Source: an uncultured Lachnospiraceae bacterium
Lineage (GTDB): Bacteria > Bacillota > Clostridia > Lachnospirales > Lachnospiraceae
Reading direction: 5' to 3'
DNA: 63,420 nucleotides
NCBI GenBank assembly: GCA_949740725.1
Contig: CATJIO010000082.1
Span: 1 to 63,420 of the forward strand
Part shown: piece by piece, positions 32,761 to 41,915 of the stretch
Layout of the letters: every line of letters begins with the position of its first letter
Position numbering within the stretch: position 1 is the stretch's first letter
Notes under the pieces: model-generated
The model's database searches: none
The model's input: the letters and a program-made list of their open reading frames with translations, nothing else
Told to the model about the DNA's origin: nothing
Made by a program: the position numbers and the translations under genes

Positions 32761-33981
32761 TTAATTCCAACTGCGCCCTGACACTATCGCTGCAGTCAGC
32801 CGTTTTACCATCTCGTCCACATCCTCTTTCTCAATCACCAGAGGCGGCACGAAGCGAATAATATCCGTCCCAGCGCTAATCAATACCAGTTTTTGTTCTA
32901 AAAGCGCATTGGAAACAATCCTTCCCACAGGAACCGAAAATTCCAGTCCCTGCATCAGCCCCATTCCCCGATGGCCAGTAATCTCTCCATAACTTCCCGC
33001 TATCTCCTCCAGCTGTTCCCAGAGATATTCTCCCACTTCCTTCACATGGGCTGTTAGCTTTCTGGATTGAAAGATGTCCAAAACCTTGGAGGCCGCCGCG
33101 CAGACAAAAGGGTTTCCCCCGTAGGTGGTTCCATGATCTCCGGGAACCATCGCCGAGGCCGCCGGGCCACAAGCCAAAAATGCCCCTACTGGCACACCAT
33201 TCCCCAGGGCCTTTGCTACAGTCATCACATCCGGCTTTATGCCATAATGCTGCCAAGCAAACATCTCCCCAGTCCGGCCCATTCCGCACTGAATCTCGTC
33301 AAAAATCAACAGCGCATCGTATTGATCACAGAGCGCCCGTACACCCTCCAGAAACTCCCTGGTCGCCGGATAGATGCCTCCTTCTCCCTGGATCGTCTCC
33401 AAAATTACCCCACAGGTCTTCTCGCAGAATAAATCCCTCACACTGTCCAAATCATTGAAGTGGGCAAAACGGATGCCCGGCATCAACGGTTGAAAAGGCT
33501 CCTGATAATGGTCATTTCCCGTCACAGCCAACGCGCCGGTGCTTCTCCCGTGGAAGGAATTTTTCATCGCAATAATCTCATGATCCTGTTTCCCTGTCTT
33601 ATTATAGGCATATCGTCGGGCAATTTTGATCGCCCCCTCCACTGCCTCCGTACCGCTGTTGGTGAAGAACACCTTATCCATCCCCGACACAGCGGTCAGC
33701 TTCTTACCTGCCTCAATGGAGGGTGTGTTGTAGAAATAATTGGAGACATGCAGCAGCTTCTCCGCCTGAGCCCTGATATGCTCCGTATACTCTGGGTCGC
33801 CATAGCCCAGGGCATTCACGGCGATTCCTGCATAAAAGTCTAAATATTCCTCTCCCTCCGTATCGTAAAGATACAGTCCCTGTCCCCGTTCGAATACAAC
33901 AGGAAACCGGTTGTAGGTTTTATAAAATGTCTCCTCGCCCTCCACAATCCAGCTTTCCTTTGTCTTTTTTTGTTCTGTCAT
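32761..33981 (-). CDS. argD: Acetylornithine aminotransferase
   Basis: ArgD transfers an amino group from glutamate to N-acetylglutamate semialdehyde to give N-acetylornithine. It is a PLP class III aminotransferase of 406 residues. Visible landmarks are TNSGTEAVEGAIKIAR for the cofactor phosphate, FHGRSTGALAVTG, LIFDEIQCGMGRTG with the PLP aspartate, and VAKALGNGVPVGA with the Schiff-base lysine. It is the last gene of the minus-strand set argC-GNAT-argJ-argB-argD; the gap to argB is 135 bases. Confidence 0.96.
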   Translation of the reverse strand: MTEQKKTKESWIVEGEETFYKTYNRFPVVFERGQGLYLYDTEGEEYLDFYAGIAVNALGYGDPEYTEHIRAQAEKLLHVSNYFYNTPSIEAGKKLTAVSGMDKVFFTNSGTEAVEGAIKIARRYAYNKTGKQDHEIIAMKNSFHGRSTGALAVTGNDHYQEPFQPLMPGIRFAHFNDLDSVRDLFCEKTCGVILETIQGEGGIYPATREFLEGVRALCDQYDALLIFDEIQCGMGRTGEMFAWQHYGIKPDVMTVAKALGNGVPVGAFLACGPAASAMVPGDHGTTYGGNPFVCAAASKVLDIFQSRKLTAHVKEVGEYLWEQLEEIAGSYGEITGHRGMGLMQGLEFSVPVGRIVSNALLEQKLVLISAGTDIIRFVPPLVIEKEDVDEMVKRLTAAIVSGRSWN

Positions 33982-34116
33982 ATCTGAATCCCGCCTTTAT
34001 TATCCCTTTCTTCCAATTCTGTCAGACCAACTCCTGCACCATCCGATGGTTCCCCTTTCCTATTCCTTCGTCCCTATGTCGGTATATAGGCAGGCGGCAC
34101 GCTCTGTGATGCAACC

Positions 34117-34998
34117 TCAGCGCTCCTCATCCCCACCAAGAATCGCGGTTCCAATTCCTTTATTTGTAAAAATTTCCAGAAGTAAACAATGGGGAATCCG
34201 CCCGTCCAGGATATGTACCCGGGACACGCCACTGTGGATCGCGTCAATACAATTTTGAATCTTAGGGAGCATCCCGCCTCCTAAGCCGCCCCCATCTACA
34301 AAAGCCTGGGCCTCCTCTGCCGTCATCGCTGAGATCAGGGAATCCTTATCCTCAAAATCCCGGTAAACCCCCTCCACATCCGTCAAAAAGGCCAGCTTCT
34401 CCGCCTTCATGGCCGTGGCGATGGCGCAGGCTGCGTCATCTGCATTGATATTGTAGGAGGAAAAGGTCTCGTCAAAGCCAATGGGGCAGACAATCGGAAG
34501 GAAGTCCTTCTCCAACAGATCATAAATAATTTTGGGCGTTACCTCCTCCACCTCGCCTACATAGCCGATGTCCTCGCCACCGGAATATTTCTTCCTACAT
34601 CTTAACAGCATACCATCCTTGCCACTGATGCCCACTGCCTTGATTCCCAGCTCATTCACCAGCTGGACTAAGCTTTTATTTACCTTATTAAGCACCATCT
34701 CCGCGATCTCCATGGTCGGCTCGTCGGTCACCCGGAGGCCATTTACAAAGTGTGGCTCCATCCCCACCTTATTTACCCATCGGCTGATCTCCTTTCCTCC
34801 CCCATGAACAATGATCGGCTTAAAACCTGTAAGCTTTAACAGTACCACATCCTGAATCACCTGGCGCTTCAGCTTCTCATCCACCAGGGCGCTCCCGCCG
34901 TACTTTACTACGATAATCTTACGGTTAAATCTCTGGATATAGGGCAACGCCTCGATGAGCGTGGCTGCCTTCTGCATAATAATCGGATCCATTTCCAT
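34117..34998 (-). CDS. argB: Acetylglutamate kinase
   Basis: ArgB phosphorylates N-acetylglutamate with ATP, usually the arginine-inhibited step. The protein of 293 residues has [12 protein letters not shown] near residue 25, [14 protein letters not shown], and the C-terminal [32 protein letters not shown]. The N-terminal extension of about 20 residues (YIQRFNRKI region) is the feature that family knowledge links to hexameric, arginine-sensitive enzymes. It lies 51 bases downstream of argJ in the same operon. Confidence 0.97.
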   Translation of the reverse strand: MEMDPIIMQKAATLIEALPYIQRFNRKIIVVKYGGSALVDEKLKRQVIQDVVLLKLTGFKPIIVHGGGKEISRWVNKVGMEPHFVNGLRVTDEPTMEIAEMVLNKVNKSLVQLVNELGIKAVGISGKDGMLLRCRKKYSGGEDIGYVGEVEEVTPKIIYDLLEKDFLPIVCPIGFDETFSSYNINADDAACAIATAMKAEKLAFLTDVEGVYRDFEDKDSLISAMTAEEAQAFVDGGGLGGGMLPKIQNCIDAIHSGVSRVHILDGRIPHCLLLEIFTNKGIGTAILGGDEER

Positions 34999-35049
34999 CT
35001 CTTATCCCTCGCTTTATTATGGAACGCTTCCAAAAGCGTCCTACATTGT

Positions 35050-36273
35050 CTATGACCGGTAATCCGCATTAATGGATATATAGTCAAAGGTCAAATCACA
35101 GCCCCAGGCTGTAGCTGAGGCATCTCCCATCTTAATATCTGCCACCGCGGTCACCTCCGGCTGGGAGAGAATCCTGGTGGCTTCCTCCTCACTATAGTCC
35201 ACGGCCACACCGTCCTGGATGATCTGCAGCCTGCCGGCAGCACTTTCAAAGAATAAATCCACCTTCTCCGGGTCAAACTGCGCGCCAGAATATCCCATAG
35301 CGCAGAGAATCCTTCCCCAGTTGGCATCATGCCCGAAGATCGCCGCTTTTGTCAAGTTGGAGGTAATCACTGCCTTTGCCAAAGTAACCGCCTGCTCCTT
35401 ACACTCTGCCCCCAAGATCTTTACCTCAAACAGGGCAGTACATCCCTCCCCATCCCCGGCCATCTTCTTTGCCAGAGTCTCATTCACCAGATTGAGCGCC
35501 TTGCAAAACCGGTTGTAATCCTCCCCCTTCTGGGTGATCTCCGGATTTCCCGCCATACCGTTTGCCAAGAGAAGAACCGTATCATTGGTAGAGGTATCCC
35601 CATCCACAGAGATCATATTGTAAGTATCCTGGATATCCGCCCGCAGCGCTTCCACCAAAAGCTCCTTACTGATAGCGGCATCGGTGGTGAGAAAGCTCAG
35701 CATAGTGCACATATTGGGGTGGATCATGCCGGAGCCTTTGCACATGCCGCCTATGGTCACGGTCTTGCCTCCTACCTCAAATTCCACAGCTATCTGCTTA
35801 TTCCTTGTATCTGTGGTCATAATCGCCCTGGAGGCTGCCCCTCCATGATCCAGAGAAGAGCCCAAGCCATCTGCCATCCGCTCCACCCCGGCGATAATCC
35901 GATCCATAGGCAGCTGCATCCCGATCACCCCAGTAGATGCCACCAGCACTGACTCAGCCTGGATCCCCAGCGCCTTTGCCGCAGCCTCCGCAGTTTGACG
36001 GCAGTACTCCATTCCCTGAGCCCCAGTGCAGGCATTGGCAATCCCTGCATTTACCACCACCGCGTGAGCAGCCTCCCCGCTGGACACCTGCTTCTGATCC
36101 CACTTCACCGGAGCAGCCTTTACCAGATTCGTGGTAAAGGTCCCCGCTGAGCGGCATGGTGTCCCGCTGTATATCAATGCCATGTCCGGCCGGTCCTGGT
36201 ATTTAATTCCTGCTGCGCAGGACGCCGCCTGAAAGCCTTTGGCCGCTGTTACTCCGCCTTCTATCTGTCTCAT
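35050..36273 (-). CDS. argJ: Bifunctional ornithine acetyltransferase / N-acetylglutamate synthase
   Basis: ArgJ moves the acetyl group from N-acetylornithine to glutamate, recycling it. Bifunctional forms also acetylate glutamate from acetyl-CoA. The 407-residue precursor self-cleaves before a conserved threonine. The cleavage region reads GMIHPNMCTMLSFLTTDA, so the nucleophile Thr is present but the preceding residue is Cys rather than the more usual Ala. Other landmarks are STGVIGMQLPMDRI and the C-terminal DLTFDYISINADYRS. It lies between the GNAT gene and argB in the operon. Confidence 0.96.
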   Translation of the reverse strand: MRQIEGGVTAAKGFQAASCAAGIKYQDRPDMALIYSGTPCRSAGTFTTNLVKAAPVKWDQKQVSSGEAAHAVVVNAGIANACTGAQGMEYCRQTAEAAAKALGIQAESVLVASTGVIGMQLPMDRIIAGVERMADGLGSSLDHGGAASRAIMTTDTRNKQIAVEFEVGGKTVTIGGMCKGSGMIHPNMCTMLSFLTTDAAISKELLVEALRADIQDTYNMISVDGDTSTNDTVLLLANGMAGNPEITQKGEDYNRFCKALNLVNETLAKKMAGDGEGCTALFEVKILGAECKEQAVTLAKAVITSNLTKAAIFGHDANWGRILCAMGYSGAQFDPEKVDLFFESAAGRLQIIQDGVAVDYSEEEATRILSQPEVTAVADIKMGDASATAWGCDLTFDYISINADYRS

Positions 36274-36350
36274 CCTTTTGTCTCCTCCTTCTTTTCCACA
36301 ACCCTTCCGTCAGGCTAAATGGCTGTTCATCCGGTTGCTAAATAAAATTT

Positions 36351-36815
36351 TTATTGGATAAAATTCGTAATATTTTCCTCATTCAACACAATATCATAAT
36401 AATTCACATCATCACGGCTGGTCCAGCCCAGATTCTTCCAGAAAGCGTTGCCCACTGTATTGGATTTAAAGGCGATAAGGCTCACCTTATTGATCCCCTC
36501 CCGTTTTAACGCTGCCATGCAGGAATTAGCCATCTGATATCCCACCCCATGCTTCCGGTACTCCTTGGCCACACACACATGATAAAAATATCCGGTTCTC
36601 CCGTCATGGCCACACAGAATGTCTCCGATGATCCGGCCATTCTGTACAGCTACCATACTGGTAGTAGGATTTCTCTTTAAAAACCGTTCCACCCCTTCCC
36701 TGGAATCGTCAATGGAACGGATTCCAAATCCCTTGATGCTCATCCAGAGTGTATAGACCCCGTCATAGTCCTCCGGCGCCATCTCTCGAATAATAATATC
36801 AAATGTCCCTGCCAT
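36351..36815 (-). CDS. GNAT-family acetyltransferase within the arginine operon
   Basis: The protein of 154 residues has the acetyl-CoA loop VAKEYRKHGVGYQMANSCM near residues 87-105 and the GNAT C-terminal strands (FWKNLGWTSRDDVNYYDIVL). It lies between argC (31 bases upstream) and argJ (78 bases downstream), all on the minus strand, so it is almost certainly co-transcribed. Its acceptor is unknown. It could supplement N-acetylglutamate formation, or it could acetylate something unrelated; no ArgA-type amino-acid-kinase domain is present. The operon setting is the main clue. Confidence 0.88.
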   Translation of the reverse strand: MAGTFDIIIREMAPEDYDGVYTLWMSIKGFGIRSIDDSREGVERFLKRNPTTSMVAVQNGRIIGDILCGHDGRTGYFYHVCVAKEYRKHGVGYQMANSCMAALKREGINKVSLIAFKSNTVGNAFWKNLGWTSRDDVNYYDIVLNEENITNFIQ

Positions 36816-36845
36816 AACCGCTCCTTATGATGCTGAAAGTATTCT

Positions 36846-37886
36846 TTACGGGAACAAGGGAACCAGCCGAAGACCTTTCTCCTCTGGAAGGCCAAACATC
36901 AAATTCATATTCTGAATTGCCTGTCCTGCCGCTCCCTTTATCATATTGTCCATAGCCCCCATGATGATGATACGCTTCGTCCTGGGATCGAGCTTAAAAT
37001 TAACGTCCACAAAATTGCTTCCCTTTACCCAGCGGGTTTCCGGATATACATCCTTCCCAAGCACCCGGACAAAGCGCTCATTCTTATAATACCGATCATA
37101 TACTGCCTTCACCTCTTCATCGGACACATCCCTGGCCAGGGAAGCATAGGCCGTCACCAAGATCCCCCGATCCATGGGAACCAGATGGGGAGTAAAATTA
37201 ATCGTAACCGGCTTTCCCGCCGCGTAGGACAGCTGCTCCTCTATCTCCGGCGTGTGGCGATGGCCTGCCACACCGTATGCTTTGATACTCTCATTAACCT
37301 CGCAGTACAGATTATTCACCTTGGCCCCTCTTCCTGCCCCTGAAGTTCCGGACTTGGCATCAACTATCAGCGTAGACAAATCGATCAGCCCCTCCTTTGC
37401 CAACGGATAGATCGATAAAAAGGTACAGGTAGGATAACATCCCGGATTAGCAATCAATCTGGCTTCCTTAATCTTGTTCCGGTTAATCTCCGGCAGTCCA
37501 TAAACTGCCTCCTGGATAAACTGAGGGGCCGCATGCTTAAGCTTATACCACTTCTCGTAAACAGTCACATCCTTAATTCGGAAGTCCGCGCTTAAATCAA
37601 TCACCTTTGTCTTAGATAAAATTTCCTCGCTGATCAAAGAGGCGCACAACCCCTGGGGAGTAGCCGTAAAAATCACATCCACTTCCTCCGCCATCTGATT
37701 CATATCATCTGCTTTACACTGGGCATCGATCAGCTGGTACATATTCTGGTAAATGGACGTGTAATCCTGGCCCACATAGCTTTTCGATGCAAACCAGGTG
37801 ATTTCTATATCCTCTCTCTGGAGCAGCAGCCGGGCTAATTCGCCTCCAGCATAACCGGTTGCTCCGATGATTCCTGCTTTAATCAT
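36846..37886 (-). CDS. argC: N-acetyl-gamma-glutamyl-phosphate reductase
   Basis: ArgC reduces N-acetylglutamyl phosphate to the semialdehyde with NADPH. The protein of 346 residues begins with the Rossmann motif IKAGIIGATGYAGGEL. It has the active-site cysteine in ANPGCYPTCTFLS, GTSGAGRGA, and HRHTPEIEEQL with the catalytic histidine. It is the first gene of the operon and is divergent from argG. CGGAGGA lies about 5 bases before the ATG. Confidence 0.97.
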   Translation of the reverse strand: MIKAGIIGATGYAGGELARLLLQREDIEITWFASKSYVGQDYTSIYQNMYQLIDAQCKADDMNQMAEEVDVIFTATPQGLCASLISEEILSKTKVIDLSADFRIKDVTVYEKWYKLKHAAPQFIQEAVYGLPEINRNKIKEARLIANPGCYPTCTFLSIYPLAKEGLIDLSTLIVDAKSGTSGAGRGAKVNNLYCEVNESIKAYGVAGHRHTPEIEEQLSYAAGKPVTINFTPHLVPMDRGILVTAYASLARDVSDEEVKAVYDRYYKNERFVRVLGKDVYPETRWVKGSNFVDVNFKLDPRTKRIIIMGAMDNMIKGAAGQAIQNMNLMFGLPEEKGLRLVPLFP

Positions 37887-38008
37887 AGTTTCCTCCGTTC
37901 TTTTATCGGGATTATTTATTTGCTATTCCTATTATAATCTCTTTTTCTAAAATGAAAAGCACATTTTTCCCTCAACACTCCAGTTTTTCATAATTATACA
38001 CTTAAAAC

Positions 38009-38054
38009 GAATAATATGCAATATTCCTTGATATTTTTTTACTTTTTGTATAAT
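38009..38054 (+). promoter_or_regulatory. Probable argG promoter with adjacent inverted repeat
   Basis: TTGATA (38028-38033) and TATAAT (38049-38054) are spaced 15 bases apart, a little short. GAATA (38009-38013) and TATTC (38022-38026) form an inverted repeat, GAATA-N8-TATTC, abutting the -35. The size of 18 bases is like an ARG box, but the spacing of the half-sites differs from the classic TGAAT-N4-ATTCA, so ArgR binding is only a possibility. Confidence 0.4.
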
Positions 38055-38172
38055 TATAACCAAAAAACAATTAAGATTCCATTACCTCTTGCATTTTTTC
38101 ATATTCTGTTGTATATTTATGAAGTCCATTGAAACAAACGCGAAACAGAAGTATTTTCAGGAGGAAATCAGA

Positions 38173-39396
38173 ATGAAGGAGAAAGTGATTTTAGCATATT
38201 CTGGCGGTTTAGATACCACCGCAATTATTCCTTGGTTAAAGGAGCATTTTGATTATGAGGTGATCTGCTGCTGTATTGACTGCGGACAGGGAAATGAGCT
38301 GGATGGTTTGGAGGAACGAGCGAAATTATCCGGCGCTTCAAAATTATATATCGAAGATCTGACCGATGATTTCTGTGATAATTATATCATGCCCTGTGTG
38401 AAAGCGAATGCCGTTTATGAGAATAAATATTTATTGGGAACATCTATGGCACGCCCGGCCATTGCCAAGAGGTTGGTAGAGATTGCCAGGAAGGAAGGAG
38501 CTTCCGCCATCTGTCATGGGGCTACAGGCAAGGGAAATGACCAGATCCGCTTTGAGCTGGGGATCAAGGCCCTGGCGCCGGATCTTAAGATCATTGCCCC
38601 CTGGCGCATGACCGATATCTGGACTTTCCAGTCACGCGAGGATGAGATGGCATACTGCAAGGAAAAAGGCATTGATCTTCCCTTCTCTGCAGACAGCAGC
38701 TACAGCCGTGATCGGAATTTATGGCATATCAGCCATGAAGGGCTGGAGCTGGAAGATCCGGCCAGCGAGCCAAATTTTAAGCACATGCTGGTATTGGGCG
38801 TAACACCGGAGGATGCTCCTGATGAGGGCGAATACGTTACCATGACATTTGAAAAGGGAGTTCCTACCAGTGTAAATGGCGAATCAATGAAAGTCTCTGA
38901 TATTATCCGCCGGCTAAATGAGCTGGGCGGTAAGCACGGCATTGGCATTGTAGATATTGTGGAAAACCGGGTGGTAGGCATGAAGTCCCGGGGCGTCTAT
39001 GAAACTCCTGGGGGAACTATCCTAATGGAGGCTCACCAGCAGTTAGAGGAATTGGTATTAGACCGGGCTACCATGGATGTGAAGAAGGATATGAGCAATA
39101 AAATGGCCCAGATCGTATATGAGGGCAAATGGTTTACCCCTCTCCGGGAGGCTGTGCAAGCCTTCGTGGAATCCACTCAGGAGTATGTGACCGGCGAGGT
39201 GAAGTTTAAGCTATATAAAGGCAATATCATTAAGGCCGGAACCACCTCACCCTATTCTCTGTACAGTGAGTCCCTGGCTTCCTTTACCACTGGAGAGCTC
39301 TATGATCATCATGATGCTAGTGGATTTATCACCCTGTTCGGACTGCCCTTAAAGGTTCGGGCAATGAAGCTGGCGGAAGCAAAACGTTCCGAATAA
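38173..39396 (+). CDS. argG: Argininosuccinate synthase
   Basis: ArgG joins citrulline and aspartate using ATP. The protein of 407 residues begins KVILAYSGGLDTT, the PP-loop ATP motif. It contains GTSMARPAIAKRLVEIA, ICHGATGKGNDQIRFE and the C-terminal YKGNIIKAGTTSPYSLYSE, all typical. ATG 38173 has AGGAGG about 8 bases upstream; the extended frame from 38089 is rejected. It is transcribed alone, divergent from argC, with a strong terminator. argH lies about 2 kb beyond on the opposite strand. Confidence 0.97.
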   Translation: MKEKVILAYSGGLDTTAIIPWLKEHFDYEVICCCIDCGQGNELDGLEERAKLSGASKLYIEDLTDDFCDNYIMPCVKANAVYENKYLLGTSMARPAIAKRLVEIARKEGASAICHGATGKGNDQIRFELGIKALAPDLKIIAPWRMTDIWTFQSREDEMAYCKEKGIDLPFSADSSYSRDRNLWHISHEGLELEDPASEPNFKHMLVLGVTPEDAPDEGEYVTMTFEKGVPTSVNGESMKVSDIIRRLNELGGKHGIGIVDIVENRVVGMKSRGVYETPGGTILMEAHQQLEELVLDRATMDVKKDMSNKMAQIVYEGKWFTPLREAVQAFVESTQEYVTGEVKFKLYKGNIIKAGTTSPYSLYSESLASFTTGELYDHHDASGFITLFGLPLKVRAMKLAEAKRSE

Positions 39397-39454
39397 TCAG
39401 TTAAGAAAAGGCTGATCCATAAATGTAGTCAGGCAGCAAGAATAACAACAGAAA

Positions 39455-39498
39455 AACAGCGGCAGCTCATGTGGGGGAGGGGAATGGCTGCCGCTGTT
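39455..39498 (+). terminator. Terminator of argG
   Basis: AACAGCGGCAGC (39455-39466) pairs perfectly with GCTGCCGCTGTT (39487-39498) across a 20-base G-rich loop, and TTAT follows. Confidence 0.85.
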
Positions 39499-39517
39499 TT
39501 ATCTTATCTTCTATCAT

Positions 39518-39748
39518 CTATGCGCAGAGATATTCCGCTAATTGATGAACCAGGTTATCACAGTCACTGGAGTGTACAACCATCTCAAGCGTCTTCTTCC
39601 CCGTCATGCAAATCGCTCCCATCAGGGACTTCGCATCAATAATCACGCTTCCGCTCCGCAAGTCAACATCGCCATCAAAGGTATTTACAATCTTTACAAA
39701 ATTCAACACATCTTCTGTCTTTCGTAAATTTACCGGATAAGTTCTCAT
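39518..39748 (-). CDS. HPr-like protein lacking the phosphorylatable histidine
   Basis: The protein of 76 residues has the HPr fold pattern with the Ser46-equivalent Ser41 in DAKSLMGAICM. The His15 loop is replaced by NLRKTEDV and has no histidine in its N-terminal half. It therefore cannot carry PTS phosphate but could be phosphorylated on the serine, like Bacillus Crh (family analogy). ATG 39748 has AAGGAGGT about 8 bases upstream; the open frame from 39835 has no ribosome site. It is transcribed alone between the argG terminator and the HD-domain gene. Confidence 0.85.
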   Translation of the reverse strand: MRTYPVNLRKTEDVLNFVKIVNTFDGDVDLRSGSVIIDAKSLMGAICMTGKKTLEMVVHSSDCDNLVHQLAEYLCA

Positions 39749-39939
39749 ATCCTCACACCTCCTTACGAGCTTTTTGATTATTATTTCCCCTCGGGCACTA
39801 TAATATACCAGTCCTGCCAAGATTTCTATAGACATTTTAGATGAAAATCAATAATATTTTACTGCACTTTGTATGATACCGGTTGTCCGGAAAAGTAACG
39901 CGGCAAAATCACAAAACTGTTTTTTTAGTTTTCTGATTA

Positions 39940-40530
39940 TCATTCGCAATAATCGGCTATTTCCTCATTGATCGAAGCCTCGCAAGCGCGCATACCTTCA
40001 ATAGTTTTCGCAAATAGCGTATCCAGATCCCAGCCCAACTGCTCGCAGCCCTCCCGGATCACATCCCTGGAACAGCCAGCGGCAAATCGTTTATCCTTAA
40101 ATTTCTTCTTTAAGCTGGAAACCTCCATGTCCATTACGCTCTTTGAAGGGCGCATTCTGGCAGCCGCGCCGATTAAGCCTGTTAATTCATCTGCCGCAAA
40201 AAGTACCTTCTCCATTTCATGCTCCGGACGCACGTCACTGCACAGCCCATAACCATGACTGCAGATGGAATGAATCATATCCTCGCCCACTCCGGCTTCT
40301 GCCAGAAGCTCCGGCGCTTTCTTACAATGCTCCTGAGGCCACTGCTCAAAGTCGATGTCGTGGAGAAGGCCGGTGATCCCCCAATATTCTTCCTCCCCCC
40401 CATAGCCCAAATCCTTTGCGTACCAGCGCATCACCCCTTCTACTGTCAATCCATGAAGGATGTGGAAAGGCTCCTGGTTATATTTTTTTAACAGCTCCAG
40501 TGCTTCCTGCCTTGTCAGTTTACTTGTCAT
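39940..40530 (-). CDS. HD-domain (HDIG-type) metal-dependent phosphohydrolase-like protein
   Basis: The soluble protein of 196 residues has HD-domain residues: a first histidine (PFHILHG), the HD pair in GLLHDIDFEQW, a later histidine in ICSHGYGL and an aspartate in AADELTGLIG. The substrate is unknown. Its start overlaps the argH end by 11 bases, so the two are translationally coupled. A small AT-rich hairpin lies after the stop. Confidence 0.88.
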   Translation of the reverse strand: MTSKLTRQEALELLKKYNQEPFHILHGLTVEGVMRWYAKDLGYGGEEEYWGITGLLHDIDFEQWPQEHCKKAPELLAEAGVGEDMIHSICSHGYGLCSDVRPEHEMEKVLFAADELTGLIGAAARMRPSKSVMDMEVSSLKKKFKDKRFAAGCSRDVIREGCEQLGWDLDTLFAKTIEGMRACEASINEEIADYCE

Positions 40531-41911
40531 TTCTCTTTTCCTCCTCCAGCTTTGTTTTATATCTCTGAATTACCTGCTTCATGGCTTCCTGCCCCGGCGC
40601 ACCAATGGTCATCCGTTTTTCCACGCAGGTTTTCATGCTGATGGCCTCATAGACGTCCTCCTGAAATGCTGGGCTGATGGCCTGGAATTCCTCCAGTGTC
40701 ATATCATCTAGGGCGATCCCCTTATCCAGACAGAACAAAACCAGACGTCCTACGATACCGTGGGCATCCCGGAAGGGTACCCCATGCTTCACCAGATAAT
40801 CCGCTGCATCGGTGGCATTGGTAAATCCATTTTTGGCACTCTTCTCCATCACATCTTTGCGAAAGCTCATGGTAGAAATCATTCCGGTAAACAGTTGGAT
40901 GCAGCCCTTTACTGTGTCAATAGCGTCAAAAGTCAGCTCCTTATCCTCCTGCATGTCCTTATTATATGCCAGTGGAAGGCCCTTCATCGTGGTCAGCAGG
41001 GAAATCATCGCGCCATATACCCGTCCGGTTTTTCCCCGAATCAACTCTGCGATATCCGGGTTTTTCTTCTGCGGCATGATACTGCTGCCAGTAGAATAAG
41101 AATCATCAATCTCCACAAACCGGTATTCATTGGTATTCCAGATAATAATCTCCTCACAGAACCGGCTCAAATGCATGGCAATGATGGACATGGCGCTAAG
41201 GAGCTCCAGAAGGTAGTCCCGATCTGCCACTGAGTCCATAGAATTCAGGGTCGGCCCGTAAAAGCCTAAAAGCTCTGCCGTGTAACCCCGATCCAGGGCA
41301 TACGTTGTTCCAGCCAGGGCGCCAGATCCTAGAGGACAATAATTCATCCGCTCGTAGATATCATGCAGCCGGCTCTTATCTCTGGAAAACATTTCAAAGT
41401 ACGCGCCCACATGGTGAGCCAGAGTAATCGGTTGAGCCTTCTGGAGATGGGTAAAGCCTGGCATAAAGGTATCAATATTTTCTTCCATAATCTCCAGAAG
41501 CTCCTGAAGTAGCTGGTACAACAGCCCATCCATCTCCACGATCTGATCCCTGGTGTACAACTTCATATCCAGCGCTACCTGATCATTACGGCTTCTCCCT
41601 GTGTGAAGGCGCTTTCCCGCCTCCCCAATCCGCTCTGTCAAGGTTTCCTCCACAAAGGAGTGGATATCCTCGGCTCCCGCCCCGATGATAAGCTTTCCCT
41701 CCTGGATATCGGACAGGATTCCGGATAGCCCGTTAATAATGGCATCCTCATCCTCTCTGCTTAAAATCCCCTGCTTTGCCAGCATCTTGACATGGGCAAT
41801 GCTGCCCTGGATGTCCTGACGGTAAAATTTCTGGTCAAAGGACAAAGACTCATTAAAGTTGTGCACCAACTGATTCGTTTCTTTCGTAAAACGTCCGCCC
41901 CAAAGCTTCAT
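40520..41911 (-). CDS. argH: Argininosuccinate lyase
   Basis: ArgH splits argininosuccinate into arginine and fumarate. The protein of 463 residues begins MKLWGGRFTKETN. It has TGRSRNDQVALDMKLY, HLQKAQPITLAHH and the fumarase/aspartase signature GSSIMPQKKNPD with the catalytic serine. ATG 41911 has AAGGAG about 9 bases upstream; the frame from 41998 lies inside the previous gene. Unusually, it lies in a set with GtrA- and YfhO-type membrane genes upstream (only 4 bases from the yfhO stop) and the HD gene downstream. Confidence 0.97.
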   Translation of the reverse strand: MKLWGGRFTKETNQLVHNFNESLSFDQKFYRQDIQGSIAHVKMLAKQGILSREDEDAIINGLSGILSDIQEGKLIIGAGAEDIHSFVEETLTERIGEAGKRLHTGRSRNDQVALDMKLYTRDQIVEMDGLLYQLLQELLEIMEENIDTFMPGFTHLQKAQPITLAHHVGAYFEMFSRDKSRLHDIYERMNYCPLGSGALAGTTYALDRGYTAELLGFYGPTLNSMDSVADRDYLLELLSAMSIIAMHLSRFCEEIIIWNTNEYRFVEIDDSYSTGSSIMPQKKNPDIAELIRGKTGRVYGAMISLLTTMKGLPLAYNKDMQEDKELTFDAIDTVKGCIQLFTGMISTMSFRKDVMEKSAKNGFTNATDAADYLVKHGVPFRDAHGIVGRLVLFCLDKGIALDDMTLEEFQAISPAFQEDVYEAISMKTCVEKRMTIGAPGQEAMKQVIQRYKTKLEEEKRNDK

Positions 41912-41915
41912 ACAA

